A stretch of 64,000 bases of DNA from Methylobacterium sp. E-005 (GTDB taxonomy: Bacteria; Pseudomonadota; Alphaproteobacteria; Rhizobiales; Beijerinckiaceae). Positions within the stretch are counted from its first letter, which is position 1, and every line of letters begins with the position of its first letter. Both the position numbers and the translations under genes were made by a program. The notes beneath the pieces were generated by a model. That model worked only from the letters and a program-made list of their open reading frames with translations. It did no database searches and was not told the origin of the DNA. This document shows, piece by piece, positions 8,095-16,073 of this stretch. Where the stretch lies: assembly GCF_022829725.1 (NCBI RefSeq), contig NZ_JAKSYG010000217.1, positions 60,652 to 124,651 of the forward strand, in the 5' to 3' direction.

Positions 8095-9930
8095 TCAGAT
8101 CTGCAGCAGCTGGTTGAGCATGTCGCGGGCCGCGGAGAGCACCCGGGCATTGGCGCCGTAGGCGGTCTGCAGGGCGATCAGGTTCGACATCTCCTTATCG
8201 ATGTTGACCCCCGCCGCGGAGGAGAACCGGGCCTGGGCCGTGGAGAGCGCGGTCTGCTGCGTCGCGTCGATCGCGGTCGTGTTCGAGGCGGCGGCGCCCT
8301 GCGTCGCGATGACGTCCTGGGCGAAGCCCGCCACGGTGGTGGTGTAGGGGGCCGAGACGCCGCCGATCCCGCTCGCCGACGAGAACGTTATCTGCGTGGA
8401 GGTCAGGGCGGCGAACAGCGTCTGCGCCCGGCTGCCGGTGGCGGTCGGGTCGGCCGCGCTCGTCGCCGTCAGCACCGACGTGTCGGCGGACACCTTGGTG
8501 TTGATGGTAAGCCGCTGGGCGAGACCCGAGAGCTTCGAGCCGCCATCGAGCGAGCCCGTGTAGAGGTTATTCCCCGTGCCATCCACGAACAGGGCGATCT
8601 GCGGATAGCCCGATTTGGGATCCGAGGTGGTCGGGACGGTGATGCTCGCCGCCGCCGTGACCTGGGGTTTGGCGGCCGTGCTCGTAATGGTGACGACCGT
8701 GCTGGAGCCGGGTGTCACCGCCAGATTCGGATCGAGGCCGCTCAGAGCCGCGCCGACCGATGTGGCATTCACCGGCACCTGAACCTTCGCCACCAGGGCG
8801 TTGGCATCGACGGTCTGGCTCGCCGTGATCGGGGTCGACAGATCGTTGGATGCCACCAGGATGATGTTCCGGCCGGTGCTGTTCGCGCTGGCAGGGATCG
8901 TCAGGGTGTTGCCGGCCTGCATGCCGGTCAGATCGATCACGGCGGAATTGTTCGCGCCCTGCGTCGCGGTAACCGACTTGTTGGTCAGCCCGGTGGCGAG
9001 CCCGGCCGCGAGGTCGTCGAGCTGGCGCTGGGCCTGCGGCAGGGTCTGATCGCGCAGCTCGAACTCGGCGGCGAGGCTGCCCGAGCGCAGGACGCCCGGG
9101 GAGCCGAGGTCGATCTGGCCGCCACCCGGGAGCGTGGCGGTGATGGTCCCCACTGAGCGCTGGGTCGGATCTGCGGAGTAGGTCGAATTGGCGTTCAGCG
9201 TGCCGCGCCCGTCGAAGCTCAGCGACGCCGCGGAGCCCCGATCGACCAGGGTCACGCCCGACTGGGTCAGAACCGAGACCGTCCCGTCGCGCTGCGCGGT
9301 CGTCCGGATATCCATATAGCTCGACAGGCTGGTGAGCGCCTGATCGCGCTGATCCTGCAGGTCGGCCAGCGAACCGCTGTCGGAGGTGTTCTGGATCTTG
9401 GTGTTCAGGCTCGCGATGCTCTTCAGGAGCGCGCCCGCTGCGTTCGTATCCGTGCCGAGCTGCGACTCGATCCCGCTGCGCAGGGACTGCACCGTGCCGG
9501 CGGCACTGTTGATCTGAATCGCCAATGCCGAGGCGTTGCCGAGGACCGTCGTGCGGGCGGCCGCGGAGGTCGGGTTCGCGGCCAGTTCCTGAAGCGACTC
9601 GGTGAAGGTGTTCAGCGTGCCGTCGAGCGACGTCGCGGTGCCCGGCGTGCCGTAGAGCGCGTCGAGCTGCGTGGCGATCCCGGCCTTCGTGCTGGTATAG
9701 GCGGCGCCGGAGGTTTCCAGCCGGAGCTGGTTGAGCGCCGCCGCGTCGAAGTTGCGGGTGATCTGCCCGGCCGCGACCCCCGAATTGTTGGGCGCGGTGG
9801 ACACCGTCGAGATCGTCCGCTTGACGTAGCCCGCCGTTCCGGCGTTCGCGACGTTCTGCGAGACGACATTGATCGCCGCCTGCGTGGCGGCGAGCCCAGC
9901 GGTGGCGGTCGAAAGCGCATTCAGCGACAT
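8095..9930 (-). CDS. flgK: Flagellar hook-associated protein 1 FlgK
   Basis: A 611-residue protein starting MSLNALSTATAGLAATQAAINVVSQNVANAGTAGYVKR-like, the standard rod/hook/HAP N-terminus. Around residues 90-230 comes the FlgK helical domain (QLRLETSGAAY, QDQRDQALTSLSSYMDI). The C-terminus (EMSNLIALQTAYGANARVLSAARDMLNQLLQI) is the paired D0 helix. A Thr/Ala/Ser-rich variable region spans about 300-470. FlgK caps the hook and joins it to FlgL. It lies between flgE (34-base gap) and flgL (2-base gap), all reading leftward, which fits ordered expression of hook and junction proteins. Confidence 0.95.
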   Translation of the reverse strand: MSLNALSTATAGLAATQAAINVVSQNVANAGTAGYVKRTISTVSTAPNNSGVAAGQITRNFDAAALNQLRLETSGAAYTSTKAGIATQLDALYGTPGTATSLDGTLNTFTESLQELAANPTSAAARTTVLGNASALAIQINSAAGTVQSLRSGIESQLGTDTNAAGALLKSIASLNTKIQNTSDSGSLADLQDQRDQALTSLSSYMDIRTTAQRDGTVSVLTQSGVTLVDRGSAASLSFDGRGTLNANSTYSADPTQRSVGTITATLPGGGQIDLGSPGVLRSGSLAAEFELRDQTLPQAQRQLDDLAAGLATGLTNKSVTATQGANNSAVIDLTGMQAGNTLTIPASANSTGRNIILVASNDLSTPITASQTVDANALVAKVQVPVNATSVGAALSGLDPNLAVTPGSSTVVTITSTAAKPQVTAAASITVPTTSDPKSGYPQIALFVDGTGNNLYTGSLDGGSKLSGLAQRLTINTKVSADTSVLTATSAADPTATGSRAQTLFAALTSTQITFSSASGIGGVSAPYTTTVAGFAQDVIATQGAAASNTTAIDATQQTALSTAQARFSSAAGVNIDKEMSNLIALQTAYGANARVLSAARDMLNQLLQI

Positions 9931-9964
9931 CTCACGCCCTCCGCGGCCCGGTGCCCGATGTCAT

Positions 9965-11332
9965 TCAGCGGATCACGTTGAGCAGGTCAGACATCATCGT
10001 CTGAGCCGTCGACATGACCCGCGTGTTCGCAGAATAGGCCTGCTGGGTTACGATCATCTTAGAGAATTCGGTGGCAATGTCGGTGTTGGATTGCTCGACG
10101 CTGGCCCCCGAAAGTGTGCTGCCGTTCAGGCCGCTGAGCGGCGGGCCGGAATCCACCGTCTGGAGATAGTTGCCGCTCGTATCGCCCCGCAGGCCGTCCG
10201 GGTTGGCGAACTGCGCGATGCCCACCGTGGCGATGGGGGCCACCGTCCCATTCGAGAACGTGCCGTTGATCTTGCCGTCGCTGCCGACCGCCACGCTGGT
10301 CAGAGTGCCAGCCGTGTACCCGTTCTGGGTGAGCGTGTTGGTGGTCACCGCGCCGCTCGTGTCGGCGTATTGCGTCAGGCCGGACGTCCCGATGTTCAAG
10401 GACAGCTTGTCGAAGGTGTAATCGCCGACCTTCGCGCCATCGAGCGTGACCGATCCCGTGGACGGATCGGTCATCTTGCCCGTCGTGTCGAACGCGAAGG
10501 CCGTGCCGACGTTGTTCCATGTGGAAGCCGTCGCCGACGCCGACGGTGTGGACGAGTAGTACAGGTTCCAGACGGCTTGATTGCCGTTCGTGTCCGCATC
10601 CTGAACCTTCGCCCAGCGCGTATTCAGCGTCACCGGCGCACCTGTCGCCGTATAGGTGGTGATGGACGGTCCGGCGATGCTGTTATCAATGAAGGTCGTG
10701 GTGTCGGTCGAGGCCACCGGGGCGCTCGTTGCAGTCCCGCTCGTCACCACCGGGCCGGCCGTATAGATGTCCTTGCCCGTGATCGGCGAGTCGGTGGTGA
10801 TCGGCGTCGCCGGCAGGTTGGCGGCATAGCTGATCGTCGTCGTCGGCTGGGCCGGCAGCGACACGTTGCTGATCTTGACGGGGCCGGTGTTGGTCACCTG
10901 CCCGGTGCTCGCGTCGAGGTTGGTGCCGGTGAGGTATCCGCCGGCGCCGTTGACGAGGTAACCATCCTTATCCTCGGAGAAGTCGCCCCGGCGGGTGTAC
11001 ATGGTCGCGCCGCCCACCACCGCGGCCCCGTTGGCGTCGCCGGTCTTCTGCACCACCGTGAAGAAGCCCTGGCCGCTGATCGCCATGTTGGTCGCCACGT
11101 TCGTCGAGACGATGTTGCCGGCGAGGGTGTTGGTCAGCTGCGACTGGGCGATGACCGACCCGGAGGTCTCGCGCTTCGGCACCGATTCGTTCATCAGGTC
11201 GACGAAGCTCGTGTCGACGCGCCGGAAGCCGGTTGTCTGCGAGTTCGCGATGTTCCCGGAAATGTTGCTGATGGCGTAGGACTGCGCCTGCAGTCCGGAG
11301 ACCGAGGTCTGCAGGGCGGAAAAAAGATCCAT
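9965..11332 (-). CDS. flgE: Flagellar hook protein FlgE
   Basis: A 455-residue protein beginning MDLFSALQTSVSGLQAQSYAISNISGNIANSQTTGFRR-like (rod/hook signature with Asn-Ile-Asn/Gly pattern). AISGQGFFTVVQ near residue 80 and the C-terminal ATEFSKMIVTQQAYSANTRVMSTAQTMM helix are diagnostic. The centre, about 130-330, is the Thr/Ser/Gly-rich variable hook surface. The start at 11332 is set by the conserved N-terminus; the open frame extends to 11485 only as Arg-rich non-homologous sequence. It is first in the flgE-flgK-flgL operon. A sigma-54 promoter match lies about 50 bases upstream, in keeping with late class control through FliX/FlbD in related bacteria. Confidence 0.95.
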   Translation of the reverse strand: MDLFSALQTSVSGLQAQSYAISNISGNIANSQTTGFRRVDTSFVDLMNESVPKRETSGSVIAQSQLTNTLAGNIVSTNVATNMAISGQGFFTVVQKTGDANGAAVVGGATMYTRRGDFSEDKDGYLVNGAGGYLTGTNLDASTGQVTNTGPVKISNVSLPAQPTTTISYAANLPATPITTDSPITGKDIYTAGPVVTSGTATSAPVASTDTTTFIDNSIAGPSITTYTATGAPVTLNTRWAKVQDADTNGNQAVWNLYYSSTPSASATASTWNNVGTAFAFDTTGKMTDPSTGSVTLDGAKVGDYTFDKLSLNIGTSGLTQYADTSGAVTTNTLTQNGYTAGTLTSVAVGSDGKINGTFSNGTVAPIATVGIAQFANPDGLRGDTSGNYLQTVDSGPPLSGLNGSTLSGASVEQSNTDIATEFSKMIVTQQAYSANTRVMSTAQTMMSDLLNVIR

Positions 11333-11643
11333 GGCGAGCGATCCCGATGCGCGCCGGCACGGCCCGCAGGCCGGGTGTCGCGCAACCGCCGTGCCACCGC
11401 CAAGTGTTTGAAAACGTTGACGGCGCCTGAGATTGACCCGGCAGTCTTGGCCCTGCCGGCGGCCCGAGCGGACCGGGATCGGCAAATCTTGCCGGGCCCG
11501 GGCTGCACCTGCCCGCTGCGGCTGCCGGTGGGCGTTTACGACGCGTTATCTGGCCTCATGCAAGGATCTGGCTCGGGCTGGGCTGGAGTTCGGCGCGTCC
11601 TGCCCGGATGCGTCGGACCGCCAGGGTTTCGGATCACGGGGTC
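11333..11643. other. Intergenic region between divergent flgE and BLUF genes (311 bases)
   Basis: No gene seen. It holds the flgE sigma-54 match at 11381-11396 and a short inverted repeat, CGGCAA-ATC-TTGCCG, near 11479-11493, which could be an operator for either side. The right half, 11500-11643, is GC-rich and has no clear promoter for the BLUF gene. Confidence 0.6.
11381..11396 (-). promoter_or_regulatory. Sigma-54 promoter of the flgE-flgK-flgL operon
   Basis: On the minus strand the sequence reads TGGCAC-GGCGG-TTGCG, matching the RpoN consensus TGGCAC-N5-TTGCW except possibly the last base, with GG/GC spacing exact. Predicted transcription start is near 11370, giving a leader of roughly 38 bases before the flgE ATG. 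Caulobacter hook operons use sigma-54 plus the activator FlbD, whose partner FliX is encoded at 3111-3539. Confidence 0.72.
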
Positions 11644-12111
11644 ATGCGGGCGAAACGGACGAGCCTCGTCCACATCATCTACTTCTCGCGCCTGAATCTG
11701 TCGTCGGACCCGGCGAAGCGGTCCGAGCAGATCGGCGATATCGGCCGCATTGCTCAGAAGAAGAACGAGTTCGCGGTCATCACGAGTTTCCTGGTGATCG
11801 AGGGCAACTTCGCCTGTCAGGTGATCGAGGGCGAGCGCTCGTCCGTCCACGAGACTTTCGACCGGGTGAGCGCCGACAGCCGCCACCGGGACGTGCAGAT
11901 CAGCGAGTGGCGGGAGATCGCCAAACGCGAGTTCGTGCACTCATTCAAGAGCGCCCAGCGCACGCCCGGGAACGAAACGCTGTTCGCCAAGGCGAATCTG
12001 CTGCCGATGCTCCAGCGCGGGACGCCGAAGGCGTCGGCGATCCACGGGCTGTGCCTGTCTCTGCAATCCGACACGATGTCCCGCCAGGGCATCGACCACC
12101 TCTTCGTCTGA
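11644..12111 (+). CDS. BLUF-domain blue-light sensor protein
   Basis: A 155-residue protein whose first 100 residues align by eye with BLUF domains. Flavin-contact residues are kept: Tyr13 in IIYFSR, Asn41 in QKKNEF and Gln59 in ACQVIEGE. Also kept are the EG after that Gln, DSRHRDVQI and the IAKREF strand. Deviations are ITS instead of the common ITG, and loss of the Trp/Met seen near the end of AppA-type domains. BLUF proteins bind FAD and switch hydrogen bonding under blue light. No output domain is fused; the receiver gene starts 8 bases downstream, so output may pass to that protein. Start ATG 11644 is chosen because the strand begins at once; ATG at 11608 is possible. Confidence 0.78.
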   Translation: MRAKRTSLVHIIYFSRLNLSSDPAKRSEQIGDIGRIAQKKNEFAVITSFLVIEGNFACQVIEGERSSVHETFDRVSADSRHRDVQISEWREIAKREFVHSFKSAQRTPGNETLFAKANLLPMLQRGTPKASAIHGLCLSLQSDTMSRQGIDHLFV

Positions 12112-12119
12112 GCCGCGCG

Positions 12120-12578
12120 ATGTCCGAGAGCGATACGCCCACGATCCTCATCGTCGACGATCAGGAGAAGCTTCTCCGCCTGATCGTGATGCTGATGACC
12201 CGCATCGGCTTCCCGGACGTCGAGGGCGTCACCAGTGCGACCGAGGCGCTGGAACGCCTGCGGCAGCGCCGCTACGCCCTGGTGATCTCCGACCTCGACA
12301 TGGAGCCGATGGATGGGCTCAGCCTGCTCCGCGAGATCCGGGCGGACGACGCGCTGATGAACATCCCGTTCATGCTGACCGAATCGTCCTTCGATTTCGA
12401 AGACATCAACCTCGCCCACCAAGCGGGTGCGGATGCCTTCATCCTCAAGCCGTTCGACATGGCGGTGCTGAAGACGAAGCTGAAGCAGGTGCTCAACCGC
12501 AAGCCGCGCAAGCGCGAGGCGCCGATGGCGGCCGAGTCGAGCTTGAGCGTGGAGTTCCCGATGCTCGGGAAGTTCTGA
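12120..12578 (+). CDS. CheY-like single-domain response regulator
   Basis: A 152-residue receiver. Acidic pair DD at residues 13-14 (LIVDDQEK), a phosphoacceptor Asp near 58 (VISDLDMEPMDG), Thr at LTES about 87 and Lys110 in FILKPF are all in place, so phosphorylation should be possible. After the domain there is a basic linker (NRKPRKREAP) and a 15-residue tail; no DNA-binding output is present. It lies 8 bases after the BLUF gene in the same operon, facing away from the hook operon. A role in light-modulated motility or stress signalling is attractive but inferred only from neighbours. No histidine kinase is encoded nearby. Confidence 0.88.
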   Translation: MSESDTPTILIVDDQEKLLRLIVMLMTRIGFPDVEGVTSATEALERLRQRRYALVISDLDMEPMDGLSLLREIRADDALMNIPFMLTESSFDFEDINLAHQAGADAFILKPFDMAVLKTKLKQVLNRKPRKREAPMAAESSLSVEFPMLGKF

Positions 12579-12613
12579 GAGGCGGTTGGACTGCAAGGCC
12601 TCCCCCCCCTCGT

Positions 12614-12717
12614 CCTGAGGCGCCGGAGCGCAGCGGAGAGGCCCCGAAGGAGCCCTCCGGGGATCGTGCAGCCGGCTTAAGGGCTCCTTCGAGGCCCGCT
12701 GAGGCGGGCACCTCAGG
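12614..12717. repeat. REP-like imperfect palindrome
   Basis: Two arms face each other across a 23-base centre. The inner arms CGAAGGAGCCCT (12645-12656) and AGGGCTCCTTCG (12680-12691) are perfectly complementary over 12 bases. The outer ends are CCTGAGG (12614-12620) and CCTCAGG (12711-12717). The sequence between is partly complementary. It sits in the gap between convergent response regulator and prfC genes, where it could act as a bidirectional terminator or as a dispersed repetitive extragenic element. No second copy is seen in the window. Confidence 0.6.
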
Positions 12718-12753
12718 AAGAGGGCATCGATCGGATCAGTGGTCTGGGACCGC

Positions 12754-14367
12754 TCACCCCGACCGCTTCTGATAATCCTTCACGTCAGTGAAGCGCACGG
12801 CCGGGTAACGCTCCTCCTCGTAGCGGAGCGAGAACGCGGTGGTCGCCATGAAGACCGGTGCCCCGTCGAGGTCCTTCGCCATCGCCGAGCCGTGCGAGTC
12901 GATGAACTTGTCGAGCTCGACCTCGGAATCCGATTCAATCCAGCGGCAGACCGAGAATCGCGAGGTCTCGTAATCCACCGGCAACCCATACTCGGCCTGG
13001 AGACGCTCCTTCAGCACGTCGAGCTGGAGCGCGCCGACCACGCCGACGATCGCCTGGCTGCCGTCCTGCGGCACGAACACCTGGACGACGCCCTCCTCGC
13101 CCATCTGCTGGAGCGCCTCGCGCAGCTTCTTGGCCTTCATGGCGTCGGTGAGCTTGATCCGCCTCAAGATCTCGGGGGCGAAGCTCGGCACGCCGCGGAA
13201 CACGATGTCCTCGCCCTCGGTGAGCGTGTCGCCGATCCGGAGCGTCCCGTGGTTGGGAATGCCCACCACGTCGCCGGCATAGGCCTCGTCCGCGATGGCG
13301 CGATCCTGGGCGAAGAAGAATTGCGGCGCCGAGAGCGAGATCGGCTTTCCGGTGCGCACCAACCGGGCCTTCATCCCGCGGTTGAGCTTGCCCGAGCAGA
13401 CCCGCATGAAGGCGATCCGGTCCCGGTGGTTCGGGTCCATATTCGCCTGGATCTTGAACACGAAGCCGGTCATGCGCGGCTCGGTCGGCTCCACGAGGCG
13501 CTTGTCGGCATCCTGGCCCCGGGGCGGCGGCGCCACCTGGGCGAGGCCATCGATGAGGTCGCGCACGCCGAAATTGCGCAAAGCCGAGCCGAAGAAGACC
13601 GGCGTCAGGTGGCCCTCCCGGAACGCGTCGAGGTCGAAGGGCTTCAGACCGCCCTCGGCCAATTCCACCTCCTCGCGCCACGCATCCGCCGCGCCGTTCT
13701 CGGTGAGAAGTTCGTCGAACAGCGGATCGTCCGGCCCTGATACCGTCACCATCCCGGCATCCTCGGCAGCGTCGAGCCGGCGCACGCGCTTGCCGCCGAG
13801 CTCGTAGGTCCCGGAGAAGTTGCGGCCGGTGCCGATCGGCCACGTGACCGGGGCGACGTCCAGCGCCAGCGTCTTCTCGATCTCGTCGAGCAACTCGAAC
13901 GGATCGCGGGCCTCGCGGTCGAGCTTGTTGACGAAGGTGACGATCGGGATGTCGCGTAGGCGGCAGACCTCGAACAGTTTTCGCGTGCGCGCCTCGATGC
14001 CCTTCGCGGCATCGATCACCATCACGGCCGAATCGACCGCCGTCAGCGTCCGGTAGGTATCCTCCGAGAAGTCCTCGTGGCCGGGCGTGTCGAGCAGGTT
14101 GAAGACGCAGTCGCCGTACTCGAAGGTCATCACCGAGGTGACCACCGAGATGCCGCGCTCCTTCTCGATCCCCATCCAGTCGGAGCGGGTCGAGACGCGG
14201 TTGCGCTTGGCCTTCACTTCGCCGGCGAGCTGGATCGCGCCCCCGAACAGCAGCAGCTTCTCGGTCAGCGTGGTCTTGCCGGCGTCCGGGTGGGAGATGA
14301 TCGCGAAGGTACGCCGCCGCGACACCGGATCGGCCGGCCTCGCCTCGGTCTTGGTCTGCATCAGCAT
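12754..14367 (-). CDS. prfC: Peptide chain release factor 3
   Basis: A 537-residue translation GTPase close in size to E. coli RF3 (529). G1 is SHPDAGKTTL near residue 27, G2 region is RGISVVTSVM, G3 is LLDTPGHEDFSEDTYRTL and G4 is FVNKLDREARDP, the last two being RF3-specific forms. Domain II follows at about 310-390 and the C-terminal domain carries GALQLDVLKERLQAEYGLPVDYE. RF3 removes RF1/RF2 from the ribosome after peptide release. ATG at 14367 is chosen, with ATG at 14361 equally possible; the frame extends upstream to 14508 without homology. It is divergent from the DUF1800 gene. Confidence 0.95.
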   Translation of the reverse strand: MLMQTKTEARPADPVSRRRTFAIISHPDAGKTTLTEKLLLFGGAIQLAGEVKAKRNRVSTRSDWMGIEKERGISVVTSVMTFEYGDCVFNLLDTPGHEDFSEDTYRTLTAVDSAVMVIDAAKGIEARTRKLFEVCRLRDIPIVTFVNKLDREARDPFELLDEIEKTLALDVAPVTWPIGTGRNFSGTYELGGKRVRRLDAAEDAGMVTVSGPDDPLFDELLTENGAADAWREEVELAEGGLKPFDLDAFREGHLTPVFFGSALRNFGVRDLIDGLAQVAPPPRGQDADKRLVEPTEPRMTGFVFKIQANMDPNHRDRIAFMRVCSGKLNRGMKARLVRTGKPISLSAPQFFFAQDRAIADEAYAGDVVGIPNHGTLRIGDTLTEGEDIVFRGVPSFAPEILRRIKLTDAMKAKKLREALQQMGEEGVVQVFVPQDGSQAIVGVVGALQLDVLKERLQAEYGLPVDYETSRFSVCRWIESDSEVELDKFIDSHGSAMAKDLDGAPVFMATTAFSLRYEEERYPAVRFTDVKDYQKRSG

Positions 14368-14546
14368 GGAGCGAACGCTCTGGATCGGCGGAACGTGAGG
14401 GTGCGCGTCGGGCGCGGTCTCGGGATCGTGTAGCGGGATGCCCCGATATTGGCAAAGACGCGGGGCTGATCGGAGCGTCCCTTCAGGGACCGTACAGGGG
14501 CCCGACACCAGGCTCCGTATGCCGATTCACGCATCGCGAGGCTGCC

Positions 14547-16073
14547 ATGTCGCGCGCCGCCCCACGCTGTCTCCTGATTGCCGCCCTGCTCGTATCTTCG
14601 ACGGGTCCCGGCCCGCTTGCCGCCGGCTCGTTCAACCCGTCCGCGGCAGCCGATGTCGCCTTCCTCGACGCCCTGACCTGGGGCGCCACGCCCTCCGCCT
14701 TCGCGCAGCTGGAAGCCGAGGGGCGCGCCCGCTGGCTGCACGGACAGCTCCATCCGCCCGCCGGGACGCGGCTGCCTCCGGATGCGCAGGCGGCGATCGA
14801 TGCGCTGACCCCGCCGGGCAGCCTGTTCGAGCGGGCCCAGGCGCTCGACGCGCAGGCGAAGGCCTTCAAGGACGTCCAGGATCCCGAGGCCAGGAAGGCC
14901 GGGCAGCACGCCTTCCAGACGGCGCTCAATACGGCGGCGCGGAACGCCGCCTCCGCCTGGGTGCTGCGCGCCCTCTACAGTCCGGACCAGCTGCGCGAGC
15001 GGCTGACGTGGTTCTGGTTCAACCGGTTCAATGTGCATCAGGGCAAGGCGACGCTCCGGGCCGCCGTGGGCGACTATCTCGACACCGCGATCCGCCCGCA
15101 CGCCCTCGGACGCTTCCGCGACCTGCTCATGGCGAGCCTGCGCCACCCGGCGATGTTGCGCTACCTCGACAACGCCGACAACGCCGCCGGCCGGATCAAC
15201 GAGAACTACGCCCGGGAGATCATGGAGCTGCACACGATGGGTGTCGGCTCCGGCTACACGCAGGGCGACGTGGAGGCGCTGGCGCGGATCCTGACCGGGA
15301 TCGGCATCGACCTGAAGCCCGAGGATCCGAAACTCCGGCCGGAGCACGCCGCCGACTTCCGCCGCGACGGGCTGTTCGAGTTCAACCCGAACCGGCACGA
15401 TTACAGTGACAAGGTCTTCCTCAGCACAGCGATCCAGGGCCGCGGCTGGCCGGAGGTCGAGGAGGCGGTGGACGTCATCGCGCACCATCCCGCCACCGCC
15501 ACGAACATCTCCCGGGCGCTCGCCACCTATTTCTTGGGGCAGGCACCGGACGACGCGCTGGTGGCCCGGCTCGCCACCATCTTCACCCGCACGGACGGCG
15601 ACATCGCGGCCGTGATGGAGGCACTGGCGCGCGAGCCATCCTTCGCGGCCGAGCGCGGCGGCTTCAAGGATCCGGTGCGCTACGTCTTCTCGGCCGTGCG
15701 CATGGCGTATGACCAGCGCGTGATCCTCAATCCCGGCCCGGTGCTCGGCTGGCTGAACCGGCTCGGCGAGGGTCTGTTCAACCGCTCGACACCGGACGGC
15801 TACCCCCTCGAGTCCGCCGCCTGGAGCGGGCCGGGGCAGCTCGCGACGCGGTTCGAGATCGCCCGGCAGATCGGCTCCGGCTCGGCCGGGCTGTTCAAGC
15901 CGCCGGCACCCGACCAGCCCGAGCAGCCGGCCTTCCCGGTCCTCGCCAACGGGCTCTACTTCGCGGCCCTGTCGGGCACGCTCTCGGCCTCCACGCGGGC
16001 GGCACTCGCGCAGGCGGTCTCACCCCAGGACTGGAACACGCTCTACCTCGCCTCGCCGGAGTTCATGCGATGA
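14547..16073 (+). CDS. DUF1800 family exported protein
   Basis: A 508-residue protein with a signal peptide at about 1-26 (LLIAALLVSSTGPGPLAAG). Conserved DUF1800 segments are AFLDALTWGATPSAFAQLEAEGRARWLHGQL, LTWFWFNRFNVH, LLMASLRHPAMLRYLDN, GRINENYAREIMELHTMG and a near C-terminal RFEIARQIG. The biochemical role of this family is unknown. It overlaps the next gene by four bases (ATGA), and DUF1800/DUF1501 pairs are widespread in bacteria, so the two products very likely act together in the periplasm. Start ATG 14547 opens directly on the signal peptide. Confidence 0.88.
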   Translation: MSRAAPRCLLIAALLVSSTGPGPLAAGSFNPSAAADVAFLDALTWGATPSAFAQLEAEGRARWLHGQLHPPAGTRLPPDAQAAIDALTPPGSLFERAQALDAQAKAFKDVQDPEARKAGQHAFQTALNTAARNAASAWVLRALYSPDQLRERLTWFWFNRFNVHQGKATLRAAVGDYLDTAIRPHALGRFRDLLMASLRHPAMLRYLDNADNAAGRINENYAREIMELHTMGVGSGYTQGDVEALARILTGIGIDLKPEDPKLRPEHAADFRRDGLFEFNPNRHDYSDKVFLSTAIQGRGWPEVEEAVDVIAHHPATATNISRALATYFLGQAPDDALVARLATIFTRTDGDIAAVMEALAREPSFAAERGGFKDPVRYVFSAVRMAYDQRVILNPGPVLGWLNRLGEGLFNRSTPDGYPLESAAWSGPGQLATRFEIARQIGSGSAGLFKPPAPDQPEQPAFPVLANGLYFAALSGTLSASTRAALAQAVSPQDWNTLYLASPEFMR

